NCBI RefSeq assembly: GCF_012273895.1
Contig: NC_052130.1
Coordinates: 2,666,001 to 2,730,000 of the forward strand
Origin: Zerene cesonia
Lineage: Eukaryota > Arthropoda > Insecta > Lepidoptera > Pieridae
Direction of reading: 5' to 3'
DNA: 64,000 nucleotides
Translations under genes and position numbers: made by a program
The notes under the pieces: generated by a model
The model's input: the letters and a program-made list of their open reading frames with translations, nothing else
Database searches by the model: none
What the model was told of the DNA's origin: nothing
In this document: positions 1 through 14,298 of the stretch, in pieces
Layout: each line of letters opens with the position of its first letter
Numbering within the stretch: position 1 is the stretch's first letter

Positions 1-3000
1 TATGAGAAACCCGAGTTAGTGCTACATACTTCATTCTTCTTTTACTTCAAGAATTCACCTCTCTTCTAACTTTAGCTCTCCACAATTTTGGTTTCTGTTT
101 TTTGTTTTTTTTTTTTTTTTGTTTAATCAAAAATAAATGTATTTATTCATAAAGCAACCTTGGATGCCGATAAATCTTATACAACATCTATATCAATAGT
201 ATAATTTGATTTTTATCAGCTAAAACGATGAATTATGAGCCGAGGTTTTTTTACATCGATTACCCATAACTTAACCCATAAATTTTATACGAAGTTACCC
301 AGTTCGAGCGTATTTTTTGATAATACGTATTTTTCATCACGACAATTTGTTGTATGACTTAGTTAGAAATAATAAAATTTAACCCCAGAGAAAGAATAAA
401 CAAGATTTACATAAAAATATGAAGCTGTATAAACGTTCCTACGTGGAATAACTTTGTGGGTAACTTTCAACATAAAGGTATTTCTAAATTCCACTTCTAC
501 TCCTCGTTTTTGAATGCATTTGATTTACAGAGCACTTGGGGATGATTTATCTTCTTTGAAAATCTTGAGTGCAAAATTCAAAGACCTCAATATGTCCATA
601 AGGTTTATAAATATATAATAATACTGTTTTTCAACACACACCGCGTATTGGCCATCTCGTCTGTTAAATAAGTGTAAATTATTATGCAGTCGTTAAAGCC
701 AAATTAGTACGCCAAGTTACACCTGTGAATAGCGTGTAAATATTTGAATTGTATAATTAATGTTTCACATGTTATATGGTGTATTAATTACAGAACCACT
801 ATCCACACACATTACTAGTACATTTAGTTATTCATTTATATATTCCGAAAAATTGCTCTTACGCAAATTGACAAGTATCGTCATTTCAACGTTTGGTGGC
901 TAAATTTTAAACGGTATATGCGGATTCGGGCAATGATCACAATGTCTACGGTATTTAATTATCGACCTCGTTTCGAATGTCACACATTCGTTGATTCATA
1001 CATTTATTCTTCAGAAAATAAAACATTTTCAAATAAATGAATAATAAAATAGTTTTTTCTATGTATAAAAAAACAGACCCTCATAAAGACTAATGTATTT
1101 AAATTGCTGTATCAATTCACTTTAAGCCGCCATTCCTCGCAGCAATCGGTATTGAGCTCGTAAAAATCCTTGCGACCAATAAACAATTAAGTGATCGGAT
1201 TTAGTACAAGTGAAGATTTCTTTATAAAAGCTTTTTATGTGAGAGAACAGCTGCAGCGGTTGTAGTGTTTAATGATGGATAAAAACAAACTAATACCAAG
1301 TAAAGTGCGAGTGAAGTAATCTTCTTTGGAAACAAGGTTACGCCTGTATGGGGTTGTTACCACGTTATAAATGTATATATATCTGGAGTGTTACGTACCA
1401 CCTAATGGATTTTCTACACACAGAAATTACTTTTATTTAAAACATCTAGATATCTTGTGATTGGTGTCGGTCTATTGGTGTCTATGTCTGTATCTTATCT
1501 CCGTCATCCACTATCGATATTTTGGAGTATCTTTGATATAAAATACAGAAAAAAGAGTGGACTCTTTTCTGTGCATTTTATATCTTCACTTCTTTAAGAA
1601 GACGCTAGCATCGCCTCATTTAAGCATTCATACATGATTTTTACATAATTATATGCTTGGTTTATAACGCTACTAGCTAGCTAACTACTCGCCCCTGATC
1701 CGCCCCTACGGGGGCATATTTTCTATTCATCAAAATGGACATACAAACTATCTTCAAGTTGGTTGAAAATCGACACAGTGTGCGAAATTGTCTCCGTATA
1801 AATTCTTAATTTAAAATGTCATAAAACAAGTTGACTCATTACAAAAAGTTTAAAAAGAAAATACCTATTTAGGAATTAAACTTTTTGTATTACATATCAG
1901 TACTGACTATGTAACACAATATTTATGGTATCGCATGATATAAGTGACTCAATGATACTCAACTACAATTCTATATGGTAATTTTATGTAATAAAATAAC
2001 AGTATCCAGTAAGTGACTTCAAATATTTGCTACAACGAATGCTACGAGACGCTACATTCAATGTTTCTACGAAAGAGCTACGAAATACGAAGTATATTGC
2101 TACGATGCTTTTATGTAACGGCCAGCGGACACGTAGTTCTTGCTTTAAAATTGTATTTTAGTGTCAAAATATTCATTAATGCTTACATAAATTGTCACAT
2201 TGCATATTTTTGTAGAAAAAATCATTGAATGTATAATATTCGAGAACAAATATTATTAAAAAAGACCACACATTTAATATGGTATTATACATGCGTTTTT
2301 TAAAATGAATGCAGATTGTGTTTCATTAATTACATGCATGAAAATAATACTAAATTAAACATTCGTGTATCAAAAGGCAATATGAATAGAGTCGTCAATT
2401 CAGAATACATTTTAAATAAACATAATCGATACGATTGTATAACTTGAAATAATGATTGTGTTTTTAATTCCACTCCTAAGTCTAATGATCAAAGTCCCCA
2501 ACTAAGTCTACATAGGGATGAATAGACTTTGGTCAATTATTCTGCCTGAATAGAATACACCTGTAATTGTTATCCCTTTATTTTATATATGTACAATATA
2601 CATATGTTACTATACGTTTGCTCCGAGCTCTACTTTCGACTTTTACTTCGTTATTTTGTCTCGTTTTAACTGCACAGCTTTTTATTACAAAACTTTGCGC
2701 TCAAAACAGAAGTTTTACTAAATTGTCGCTTTAAATTTTCCTTCAATATCGTAGGCATTCTCGATTCTTTATCACACAAGCAATTTTATTAAATCATAAT
2801 TATGTGCCAACTGCCAATTAATGTAAATTATGTATAGGAAAGGATGATAAATATAGACAGAAAATTATTACTTAACGACCATTTCATAAGCAATATGTGA
2901 TTATAGTTGGTTTGATACTATTCCAACAAACCATTCATTGTATCAATTCTATATAAATATTATTGGACAGTGATATAGATTATATTTCACATATATTAAT

Positions 3001-5361
3001 GAGCACATAGGGTACGTTTTATATCAGTAAAAATGATATATTATAAAAACTTATATATAGCTTTAATTTCAAATGAATAAAACGTAATACTGCGTATATA
3101 AATATTGTTGGCATTCATACGCAAATAGTTGAACAAACCGATCCAGTCATAAACAAGCAAGTAGGTATAATGTTAAAAACAAAAGACTTTATAATTATAT
3201 GTGATAAATCAGAATACAAAACCCATCGAGCATGAAGAACCTCTTTTTTCACTTAATTAAAAATGTCTTTGAATCATATTTCAACAGGAGGGCTATCTTT
3301 CATAATTTAACAGCGCGGTGTCCAGAGTATACACTGAAAGATTGGAGAAAAACATGGAATATACATTAGTCTTCATCAACTTACTTGTATTGGACGCAGG
3401 CTATATTGTAATCGATTTTAAATGTAAATACATCAATGTCAAAGCAATGTCTTTTTCACTCATTCAAGTAAAGGATATAATAGTCAAAATAGCTATACGA
3501 TATTGCATTACACATTTTTCAAGGATTTCTTAAATATTAGAAGTTTTGATTATCGTAAGAATTTTATCTTATTTTGAAATAGGAGTTAAAGCTATAAAAA
3601 TCGGTTAAATAAGAGTCGGACTCACGATGTAAGTGTGACGTATAAATAAGTTAAAGAGCTATTGCAAATTGTGCCAATCGATGTTTAACATCGTTTTTTT
3701 AGCGGTAGCATAAATACAACATCTCTAAAATGTCAACTGCCTAACTATCTTGCTCCATTATATACAGCCTGGTGACAGACTGAAAGAGAGATAGACAAAC
3801 GAACAGTGAGTAATAGATCCTTATTACTAAGAACTTCTTTGAGTTTGAACCCTTAAAAGTGGTTCCGTTCCTTACTTATAAATCATTTAGCAAATCAATC
3901 CAATAAGAATTTCCTTTCACAGACAAAGATGCGGACCGAAAGCTGGTTTTAATAAAAATAACATCGTATTATAGACAAAAATTGTTAATAATGAAGGTCT
4001 TCAACGATATTCTTATGAAGATTCGATGAAATAAGCAATCATTATTTATCACGATGTTATTATTAACTTCTATTCGTATATTTATTGTATTGCAAACATC
4101 CTGTTTACGAAAAGGAATAATTGATAAAAACAAACGTCGGGAATTATTTTCAGATGTATGAGAATATCATTCAGAAAGTCGCAACATAAATAGATTTCAG
4201 GTTAGAATGTTTATTTTGTACATCATATTAAAGTGAAAGAGTAAAATTTACCTAATTCGTTAACATGTAAGAGGCAAAGTGAAAATCATAGCTGGTATGC
4301 ATTTTATTTGGTAGCTTTATAGCAGTCAATATGAAGTGTAAAGCTAGAGTATTCCAAATTATTGTATTAAATTGATTTACTCTTTCCGAGAACTATTACT
4401 TTTGTCAACAGCAGTTTAAGGGCTTTTACGATTTGTTAATTCCATTTTACACCAAATAAACACGAATTTAACGGAGTGAGTACAAACAGAAGTCCTAAAG
4501 TTTATCCTACAATATCTATATGTTATAATTATGTTAACTAATACCAACTCCCACGAATTGACGAAATTAACATTATATATGTGAATATGTATACCTAATG
4601 TATAGTAGTTTAAATATATACATATATTAAGGTTGGTTTATTTACAGTAATATAAATTTGCTAGGTATATGTGCAAGCATTTAGATTTATTAAAATATTC
4701 CATGAAAAGCAACTCGAATGTCGAAATTCAATATTTAAAATGTCATTTTGATAAATCTTCCCTAGTGTTGCCGCAGAGGGATCTAAAATCGATGTGAATT
4801 AAATTGCATGTCATGCCTTATAAGATTGGATTTTTGCATAACAAAATTTTATATTCTTGTTATATTAGGAAATATGGAGTGGCATATTACGTTTAGTTTT
4901 TTACCGCACTTTATATTTCTGAACTGAATTACACTAGCTATATTCATTCATAATAAAAATAGCTAACATTGTCATAAGAAATTAAAAAATCATCTCGCTA
5001 TATGATTCTTACAATCGATAGTTTAAAATTTGACTGCCATGAATTTAATCAAAATCGGTTCAGTGGCTTCATCTTAAATGCCAAGCAAACAAATTCATAA
5101 TTATAATGTATGGAATAGGTAGCGTACGAGTATATATATACTTCAAATCAATGATTCTCTAAATTATACTATGTGTGTATTATTCTTATTTCATATTATA
5201 ACTTAACTTACTAAATATCTTGTTAATCCGAAATTTTCTCATCGTATTAGATCAAAAGTTATTCTACTAATTACAATACAACAGCTGATTTCTTTTTTTT
5301 ATGTAAAAGAAAACGAGAATGTTCATTTAGCCAATCTTTCGAATTTGTTTAATATTACTCA
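1..5361. other. AT-rich intergenic DNA, no gene seen
   Basis: This stretch is strongly AT-rich. Open frames are 71 codons or fewer and show no recognisable domain or splice-linked exons. A weak Helitron-like remnant with repeated CTAG starts near 1668. I see no RNA gene. Confidence 0.6.
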
Positions 5362-5532
5362 CTAGCGGTTCTCCCCGGCTTCGCCCGTGGTACATATATA
5401 GCCTATAACCTTCCTCAATAAATGGGCTATCTAACACTGAAAGAATTTTTCAAATCGGACCAGTAAATCCTGAGATTAATGTGTTCAAAAAACAAACAAT
5501 AAAACTCTTCAGCTTTATAATATTAGTATAGA
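5362..5532 (-). mobile_element. Non-autonomous Helitron-like element, family 2
   Basis: Read on the minus strand, it starts TCTATACTAATATTATAAAG and ends in CTAG just after a GC-rich segment (GGGCGAAGCCGGGG). A TC start and CTAG end with a GC-rich 3' tail is the usual form of Helitrons. A related 3' part lies at 30,575-30,723. It has no coding capacity. Confidence 0.55.
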
Positions 5533-8500
5533 TTAGAACATGATAACTGTGTTAAAATAATAAAAATAACCTGATAAAGAACAGGAAGTTTTACATTAAA
5601 TTAAACTCATTAGTTCCGTAATGTATTTCAAGTGTCAGTAGCAGATATAAGGGTGGTCTATAATGAGAAGCCTCAATTTATCTTTCACAAAGTATAATAT
5701 TATTCTTACGGTTTCAATGGAATTTAAATAAAATAACATATTTTGATATTTAGTTGTCCTAATCTCACTAAAATATATTTTTAATATATTAAATTACATG
5801 CTGAACTAATAAACTAACAAAATATAGAAAAAAGATTTAATAATAGATTTTGTCAATACTAACCATACTAACAACTATCATAAAATTGTAATTAGATATA
5901 AGTAAGGAATAAATAAAGGCATATAATCTCACTAAAATATCACATTTAAAACAATTAATGAACTTAATACATATAATGTTATTATTTGTTGTTTTTTTAT
6001 ATATATGATCTATAATTCTATACATATCTCATAATTCAAACTTATGACGAAGCGGGCAGCTGGCGATGATACAAAAAAAAAAGATTTTTATTATTATCAA
6101 ACATATATAATATTATCATATAACTTAGGACCTGGACGATAAGAAACAATCCACTGAAACAGTATTTACAAATAATTTTTTCTATGTAACATATTTTTTT
6201 ACGAATTGTACAAATCAGGTGAAAGGTCAGCTTACAAAAACATTTCCATGTAATGTAACGTCCATGGGAATGCTCTTCTATTCGACGCAATGCTCACAGC
6301 TAGTACATTTGCCTGTAACATCGTTGTACTCGTATTATGTTATCTGTGGTTGTACGAAGCATTCTCTGTGGTTGTACCAAGCATTCAATTTTGCATTGAA
6401 ACTTTTGCAATAGAATAGACAGCGTCGAATCGTGTCGCCCGCGTTCCTGTTACTTCGTACAGTGTTATACCACTCGCTCGTTTGTTTTTAAATAGGTCAT
6501 TACAACCAATCAGAAAACGCGTGTTCGATGAGTGGCCTTTAAAAAAACTAATGTTTTATTACACGTGAATACAGTAGTGTATACCTACTACAGCTGGACC
6601 GATTATATGTAATAGATACAAAAATTCCATGGTTAAAGACGATGTTGCGAGTTGTGACCTAGAATCTTTGTAAACATTTAACAATAACATGAACAAAATA
6701 AAGGTACTCCTATTGTCATGAAGCAAATAATGGAAAAACTGACTATGAAGCTAAAATATGTTTATTTATATGACAGATTGTATTGGTTACATGTCACTAA
6801 CAATATTGTTTATGGCATTGACACGGGACTGGAGAGCCATAGATTTTACCGTAAAATAAAATATAAACGATACAGTAGTAAGTAAATTGGGAGTTCTTAA
6901 TATGTTCTCTTTGTTCTGTGAAAGCAGAGCCAAAGAACGAATCCACCGGTGTTTAAGGTTAAAAGATGTAAGTAATTATAGCGTCATATAATCTGGCTGG
7001 AGGGAAAATAGCTATGATAAGAATCCTAGATGCGATTATTTTTTTATTTTTAATAAAACAGCTCTGTATATTTTCAGTTATATATTTTTTATTTAAAACT
7101 CTTGAATATAGGAGTCTATAGGAACATAAAGGAATCTTAATACTATTTTGGGCAGAACATACGGTATGGCTTTTTGGGCAGCCTTATTACAAAAAAAAAA
7201 AATGGTTGCCTGTAAAGTCCGTTTTACGGGCGAAGATTTTACGTGACAACGTCTTTTTCTCGGTAGAATATTTATTGATATGAATATTATTAAATTGCAC
7301 AATAGGAACAAGGAATTGAATGAAAATAAGAATTGCACAAATTTTAACTATAGAAAATATATTTTGTTTACTAAAAAGACAGAGACAGAGACACAAGCAC
7401 GCGCCGATTCAATTCTCTAGTGCTGCGCGCGCGGCGGACCGATCATAGTTCGGTGACTCATCGTAACGTTACCGGGCGGTACACTTTTTTCATGAGTGCC
7501 TCCGAGCCGCAACCTAATTTAAGACGTTGTCACGTCAAAAATCATAAGAAATATTACTAAAATCGTTACAGTCATCAAAACATTGATTTAATTTTAGAAC
7601 CGATTTTCTAAAGCGTTAATATTATATCGGCTGTTCAGTCCCGCTAGATTATTTGATCCCTCCGTAAATACACATATAACATTCCCTTTATCTGACACAA
7701 AAGCTCCCTATTAAGCTTTATTAGTATTTGTAATGGAGTCCGTTTATCGGTTCCAGCAGAAATCCTTCCTTGATTTCAATTTATGGTATACATTCCCGTG
7801 ATGTATATTTACCGTGTAATTAAGTTTATATTTGGATTAGATTTGATAACATAATGCTCTAAATATTTATGTTCTACTATCGGGGGAGGTAGAAACTTAA
7901 ATAATAAAGGCGGTTAAGGCTTTCCTAAAAGTATTTGATAGTATGTTTTGTTTCGTTATAAAAGAAAACAAAAAAATATCGTATTCATGGTGAAATACTT
8001 TCAATTGCTTTACCTATCATCTAGTCAGCATTTAGATATAAATTCGAAAAAAATACATTCACTTCAGAATGCTTGTTATAATTCTAAAATAATAACTTAT
8101 TGTATGCCTGTGGGAACAGACTTTTAATCCGTAAACAAATTTAAATGAACTCTTATAAAATATAATTTTGCACAAAAAATATGTCTGGAATACACATTGT
8201 TTATAAACGCGGCTTATCGAGTGAAATCCCTTTAACCCGTCATGTACATTATGTGGATAGAATACCTAAACTTGTTAAGGTGTTTTGTCGTTCGCTGCCT
8301 TGTTGTTCTAGGATTAGCTTGATCGATTATATGAGAACATGTTTTCGAATTACGTAACATATGTTATTTTAAGGTTTTTGAATGTTGATTCTAATCTTAA
8401 ACATAATAAGAATTAAGTAGTGTTCGAACGCAACAGTTTGTAACCTAGAAGTTTGTAAACTAGACGCACATAATTCGGGGTTTTATTAGTTTAACGTTAT

Positions 8501-9231
8501 TGTGTCTGAGTCTGTGGCATCGTGGCTCTCGAATGGAAGAACCGGTTTAAATTTTTTTTTCACACCTCCCTCAGTATGGTATGGGTATCAAATGTAAGGG
8601 CTTCCGGTGTAGAATTCAAAACGACAATTTTATTTTATGTCTTTATCTATTTATTATTCATTTTTATCGTATTTCCACTACTGTTTTAGATTTATATTAC
8701 TTATGTTGTTTTAATTCTAATTATTTTTCTTTTTTAATCCTACAAACCTTGGAACGAGGCAATAATACAAATAACGTTTACGAATAACGGTATAAAAGCT
8801 TTAACGCTGTACGCGTACTGTCATAACGAGACTTTTGATTTGAAATGTAACAGAACGTATTTCTTATTAACACAATAAAACTTTTATTTACGTGACCTGA
8901 TTTCAGTACAGAAAAGGTTAGTTCTTCTAAATATACAATACTTACATTAAATATGAGCTTGAGTATCTGTTGAATTAAACGCTTTAATTTTTATAAGATT
9001 AACATCTCCGTTCTAATCGCCATCTTGGTTAGGACGATAGCTATTAAACATAAATCATTCGACCCCATTAAAACTTCTGACAGCTAATGATAATGTGTAC
9101 TAGTTAAAACTGAATTTATTCAGCAGAGCATCCGTTAAGGGTCACGGTCAAAATCTTGGTGAAGTGTTTTAAATTTGTATTAAATCGCTATGTGATTCGG
9201 GAGGGAAAAGATCATATAATTGTTAGTATAC
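5533..9231. other. Intergenic DNA, no gene seen
   Basis: AT-rich spacer with small unconserved ORFs. A GC-richer patch at about 7385-7510 belongs to the inverted-arm element listed separately. Another slightly GC-rich patch lies at 6421-6485; I could not assign it. Confidence 0.5.
7241..7535. mobile_element. Short element with 15-bp inverted arms
   Basis: ACGTGACAACGTCTT at 7241-7255 recurs as its exact reverse complement at 7521-7535. A related sequence (GTTGTCACATCAAACAAGACGTT) appears near 18,178. The interior holds a GC-rich block (7430-7510) unlike the surrounding DNA. This fits a non-autonomous inverted-repeat element. The family is not identified and the true ends are uncertain. Confidence 0.4.
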
Positions 9232-9520
9232 GGGTCGACGCTTGGCACGCTTTAGCACGAATCGGGCCAGCTCGAAAAGTCCACAGAAGATCGGTGTGAA
9301 ATAGCATTAAACATGTTTTGTTCGGTGAATGGGGGAACCAAAGGCCCGTATCTTTTCCTCACTCTTCCCAGCTCACTCCTTTATTTCCATTGTAAATCTT
9401 TTTTACTCTTTACCCCTTACAGCGGGCAACGCAATTGCAGCGACCTTCAAATGTTTATGAGGTAGTGATCGCTAACCATCAGACGAACTACCAGCCTAGC
9501 TGCTCGCCATTACGTAAAAT
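9232..9520 (+). repeat. Interspersed repeat, family A (SINE-like)
   Basis: It shares a long common order of blocks with copies at 20,270, 26,352, 30,768 and, reversed, at 9,597, 33,690 and 41,280: GGGCCAGCTCG, a block like CGGTGTGAAATAGC, a gtgggggagcc block, a pyrimidine-rich block, and a tail like ACCATCAGacgaac. The fullest copy (30,768) ends in an A-run, which suggests a retroposed SINE-like or LINE-tail repeat. This copy is diverged. Confidence 0.65.
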
Positions 9521-9596
9521 AATATAAGACGTTATTAAGTAGTAAGTTATTAGTAGTTAGTAGGGGTTCAAAGCAAACAGATTTTTTTTACGTCAT

Positions 9597-9725
9597 AGCT
9601 GGAAACTGAGCTGGTGGTTCGCCTAATGGTAAGCGATCAACACCGCCCATGAACATTCCTAAAGGATTATCGACTAGAAAGAAGGAATGGACTGGGACGG
9701 GTGAGGAAAAGGAAACGGGCCTCCG
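9597..9725 (-). repeat. Partial family A repeat, inverted
   Basis: The 3' tail part of the family A repeat, inverted relative to the copy ending about 80 bp to its left (blocks ggttcgcctaatggtaagcg and cgcccatgaacat). The two form a head-to-head inverted pair. Confidence 0.55.
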
Positions 9726-12700
9726 TTAATTAGCTTTGAATAGAAAATGAATGTTATTTTATTAGTCATCACAAAGCTTGACGTGCATCTTCTCACAAAT
9801 CTTTTTATTTTGTAATATTCAGAAATGAGAGAAAAGCTATTACTCTGTCAAGATGAAGCAGGCCGGTCTCTGATAGGATATAATAAATACACGCTGTATA
9901 TTATAAATAGAGCATCGAATAGATTAGGATTTTGAAAGTACAACAATACACAATTTCGGAGACGCCAAATTGTTTATGAAATTACAACGTATAGAATTTA
10001 ATCGAAATGATTGAAGTAACGCAACACCAGACTACAAATCAAAAACGTTTCAAATATTTATAAATTGCTTTAAGTGTTATATAAAATCAAAAATGAGAAC
10101 AATATAGGTAAACTATCTGATCTTATTTTTTTACAAAACGGCAAAATCGATCATACAATGGTATTGTATTAATAACATGTTAACTAACTATTCTATTCAA
10201 TGTAAAATAATTATAATAAGATCTTTATTTAGAAATTAAAAACTTTTCAAGACAGTCTCCCCGTGACCACTCTCGCTGTACAGTGTTCGAAACGTCGGGT
10301 TAATAATTAATATAATGAATAAATCGCGTTTAAAATCCGTTGAAAAGTTTTTAATTTCTAAATGTATAATACTCGCGTAAAACCAAACACAAGAAAATAC
10401 TAAGATCTTTATTTTTATATCTTCTAGCTTTCCTATTACAAAAATAGCTACAATTTATATCGACACCAGATATCATGGAGGTAAAGTATATCTAATTGGC
10501 GTTCGTATTCCCTTGCCTCATAAACTACTCCAATAAGTATAATTTTAAGACTGTTTTTCACATTTTCTGCTAATCATTATCTATTTAGGGCTTGGAAGAT
10601 TAAAATTTAACGTTTAAATTCATTTTGGGCTTTTAACCGAAAATCATATTCCATAATTAACACTGAATAAAACGTGTCGACGTTTCGCAACGCAAATAAA
10701 CATAACTAATTGTCCTAAAGAAACCTATTAACTAATTGTCCTAAAGAAAGTATATACAACCTCATCACATTCACTAAAGTTTCATTCAACACCAGAAAAT
10801 CATGTATGTTTTAATATTGACTGCGAAACCAGTGATACGTATTCACTACTATGAAGACTTGATAACTAAAATATGGCTATAATTTCGCTTCGGACCTATT
10901 CCACGAAACTATTCACTTCGGTCCACGTTAGCACAAATCCACACAGAGCAAAATTGGTCCGAGCAAATCCACTACGCTTCGTTGACCGAATATGTCATTT
11001 AGTTATTCCCTCTATTTTGCTGTTTTTTCTTCGGAGTACACTTTTTAAATAAGCAGTTATAACAAGCTACAGATTATCATTAGAGGCAAGTGGTAAGTAA
11101 TATAAATAGTGGCAAGGGTTTATCGTAAGCTGTATCATCTAGAGCTATAATCAATATGGATAGATTTAATTAATTACATATAAACTAACTACGAAAGCGA
11201 TATTTTTTGAAGGACGTGGCAAAACTATTGTTTTAAGTCTATATAATATTATGTGTAACCCTTTAAATTACTAATTTGTATTACTATAAAATTCACTTAT
11301 GTTTTCTCAGTTGCTTTCTTCTATATCTATATCTAATTATACGAATCTGAGTAAAGCAAAACCTGTATTCATTATCATCAAAACGTTCTTCTCTCCCTGA
11401 TGACGTAACAAAACTTTTATTATCAACCTATCAAATCCAAAATTGTTCCATACGTATCGAAGTTATCTCGAATCAAAGGTAGGTTTACGCCGAAACCTTT
11501 CCGAGAGAGGAAAAGCGAGCGGATATATTGTTTCGCTACAATATAACTGCTGTCATAAACTGACTCGCATGTATAAGGAAAAGCGAAACGTCACAGAATA
11601 TTATGCTTGATATATTATTTCAATCGAAGGGAATAGCAAAACAATAGAACTATTTTATTGGGAACCAGGTTAACAAGCTTTGTTATTTACATACATTCTT
11701 TGGAGCTTATTTCTGTTTTCTTTTTTTTATTACTTAGGTAATAATAAATATTATTCCAAAAATGTTGAATTCGTCGACAATACAATAATTTCATTAGTTT
11801 ATCTTAATATCTGATAAGGATCGCTAGGATTAAATAACTTATTTACAATCAGTCAGACATTTGAACACTGTTATTTTTATTATTAGATATTAGCAATTAG
11901 AAAGACTAAAACTTTCCAAATGAAGTTAGCGAAGTTAATTACATACTTTAAGGTTTTACCAACTTGAAAGGCAACTTGCGTAGCTAAAGAGTTTTCAGAC
12001 TTAACATATAACATAACATTAATTATTCTACAATTATGAATTTCATCACCTCCGTTTTATTATGATTTAAACATTTAACGAATTTATCCGTGAACAACTA
12101 TTTTTATTTATGTTTCAATAATTTTTCCGCATCCTCAGAAAATTACAATAATTTATAAATCAACATTTTGCCGTGTGTGCATTAGACTGTTGTAGTAGAA
12201 ATACTGATTTTGTTTGTAAGCATTTTGTACACTATTTTAAACCTATTTTTATTATATAGTTATAAAAGGATAGTCAATTTTCAAACATTTTCACCACCCT
12301 AATCGAAAAATGTGCTTTGATAAAACTTTTTCAATATCGTTAAATTACATAACACATTTCATAAACCCAACGTCATTTCTAGATACGGAAGCGGACCATA
12401 GACTATTCTATAACATAATATTGGTTATGGTTGACAATGGTACGGTACGCACGTAGAAGGTCACACGCGCTCACAACGACTTGCCTTTTGGAGAAAATTA
12501 TGCTTTATGTCTTATTGTGTTATACTTATAATGATATCCTAAAATAAACACAGATTTGGGACGTATGGATGGAGAATGTGTTATTTATGTTAGCGGAATC
12601 TTAATGCGATGATGTCAGATATGTAGGCCAACCGATAGAGAAAATTACAGTTCAATTTTGGATTTGAATCGAACACATTGTTGATTATATCCAAAGTCAA

Positions 12701-14099
12701 TAGTAATCTAAATGTGATACCAATTATAATACTTTCTATGTGAATATTTAAAATACGGATGAATCAACATGACAATAAAGCAAAATTAAATCTTGGGATA
12801 GGTGAAAATCTTTATTTGTCAAGTAAAAAATTAATAAAAAATTTTTTATTTAGACGCGGAAGGTAATCTAGCCTATAATTATTTTATAATGCTTCTTATT
12901 ACCGCCTTAAAGATATATCTCCCCTTTGAAAGATCTTATGAACTCAAAACATATTTAGAAGCTTTTATTACGTCACTTTAAAAATATTCTTTCATGAAAA
13001 TGTATTTCTAAACTTAATATGTACATAAGTGTAAGTGCCTATGTATTGAAAACTTTTGACTATTTTTACGCCAATCAGATTACTGAACTTAAACTTATAT
13101 CATAATAAATCGGTCCAAAGTTTTTAAATTATTTCGTTATAATAATTCAAATTCCTTTACGTCATATATAGTATTATTGTACTATATTTTAAACCAATAA
13201 AGTGTCTAACGTTTTAGCTATTTATCATTGCTTATAAATTATAATGAATATTTTTATTAGAAGTACTTGTATTATTAACGTAAATAAACTAATAGAACAA
13301 GCAGATTTTAAAGCGAATTTAACTACAATTTTTATCTATTATTATATAATTAGATGTCAAAAAGCAGAGTAGATGAAAAATTATTATCATACTTGAATTT
13401 TAACTTAATATTCGACATAAACTCCTCTATAATTGTTTCAGACTGAAGTCATATTTATATGCAAAATATTATTGTTAAATAAATGCGTAATCATTAAAGT
13501 GTGATTTATGTTTCATTGGCTTTCCGCGTTTATCTGCGTTGTGAAAGAATAAACACTACCGTGCTACCGTACCGTAACATATAGGGTATTATCCTGTATA
13601 GTTCCCATTCTCGTGGGATTTTCGGGATAAAAACCATCCTAAATCCTTCTTGGGTCTCAAACAATCTCTGAACCAAATTTTATCTTAAGCATTACAATAC
13701 AAAAAACTTCTTAGGTTTATTTATTACTATAGATAAGTAGGTACTGTAATATCCTTAATAAGTAAAAGTTCTAGCAGATGAAACTCTCAACTTTGTTTCG
13801 CTTCAATTTAGAAATCTCTACTGGTTACCCTAATTGACCCTAGAAGGTAAGAGCTTAAATAGAGCGACCCTAATTCATTATTTAAAACAAAAGTTACCCA
13901 ACTACCCTAATTCTTATAACATCAACTATGGGCTAATGATAAGGCATAATCTTTTTTCCATTTGAGGGATAACCGAGAACAAATAGACTATAACTATTGT
14001 TTTTTTATATTTACTTATTTATGTTAATGTACATTTAATAAACAATTATCCTTATTGTTTAATTCTTTCCTTTCTCTTCTTAATCCTTTATATATACAC
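9726..14099. other. Intergenic DNA, no gene seen
   Basis: AT-rich, without conserved ORFs. It holds one foldback element (10,227-10,363), a small direct duplication of aactaattgtcctaaagaaa around 10,705-10,748, and a degraded Helitron-like tail at about 13,555-13,735. Nothing else is recognisable. Confidence 0.5.
10227..10363. mobile_element. Foldback (MITE-like) element
   Basis: The 24 bases at 10,227-10,250 are the exact reverse complement of 10,340-10,363 (core GAAATTAAAAACTTTTC), giving a 137-bp foldback unit. The interior (aacccgacgtttcgaac, aaacgcgattta) recurs at 16,820-16,905 and 58,463-58,556 with only one arm. This is a repeat family, not a gene. Confidence 0.6.
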
Positions 14100-14298
14100 T
14101 AACGGCGCCCCGCGGTTTCAGCCGCGTAAGTCCGTATTCCGTAAGAATATCGAGATAAAAAATTGGCTATATGTTATTCCATTTATCCAGCTGTCAACGT
14201 ACCAAATTTTATTGCAATCGGTTCAGTGGTTTTTGCGTGAAAGAGTAACAAACACATACACACCCTTACAAACTTTCGCATATATAATATTCGTAGGA
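14100..14298 (-). mobile_element. Non-autonomous Helitron, family 1 (diverged)
   Basis: A reverse-strand copy of the family seen at 17,889, 24,322, 24,915, 25,826, 59,641 and 61,019. It keeps the CGCGG/CCGCG hairpin-like 3' end, but the terminal CTAG is degraded (GTTAG). About 199 bp, non-coding. Confidence 0.7.

Noticed and set aside
2013..8787. Small ORFs of 60-82 codons in the first 9 kb
   Set aside because: AT-driven composition, no domains, no splice partners, no conserved motif.
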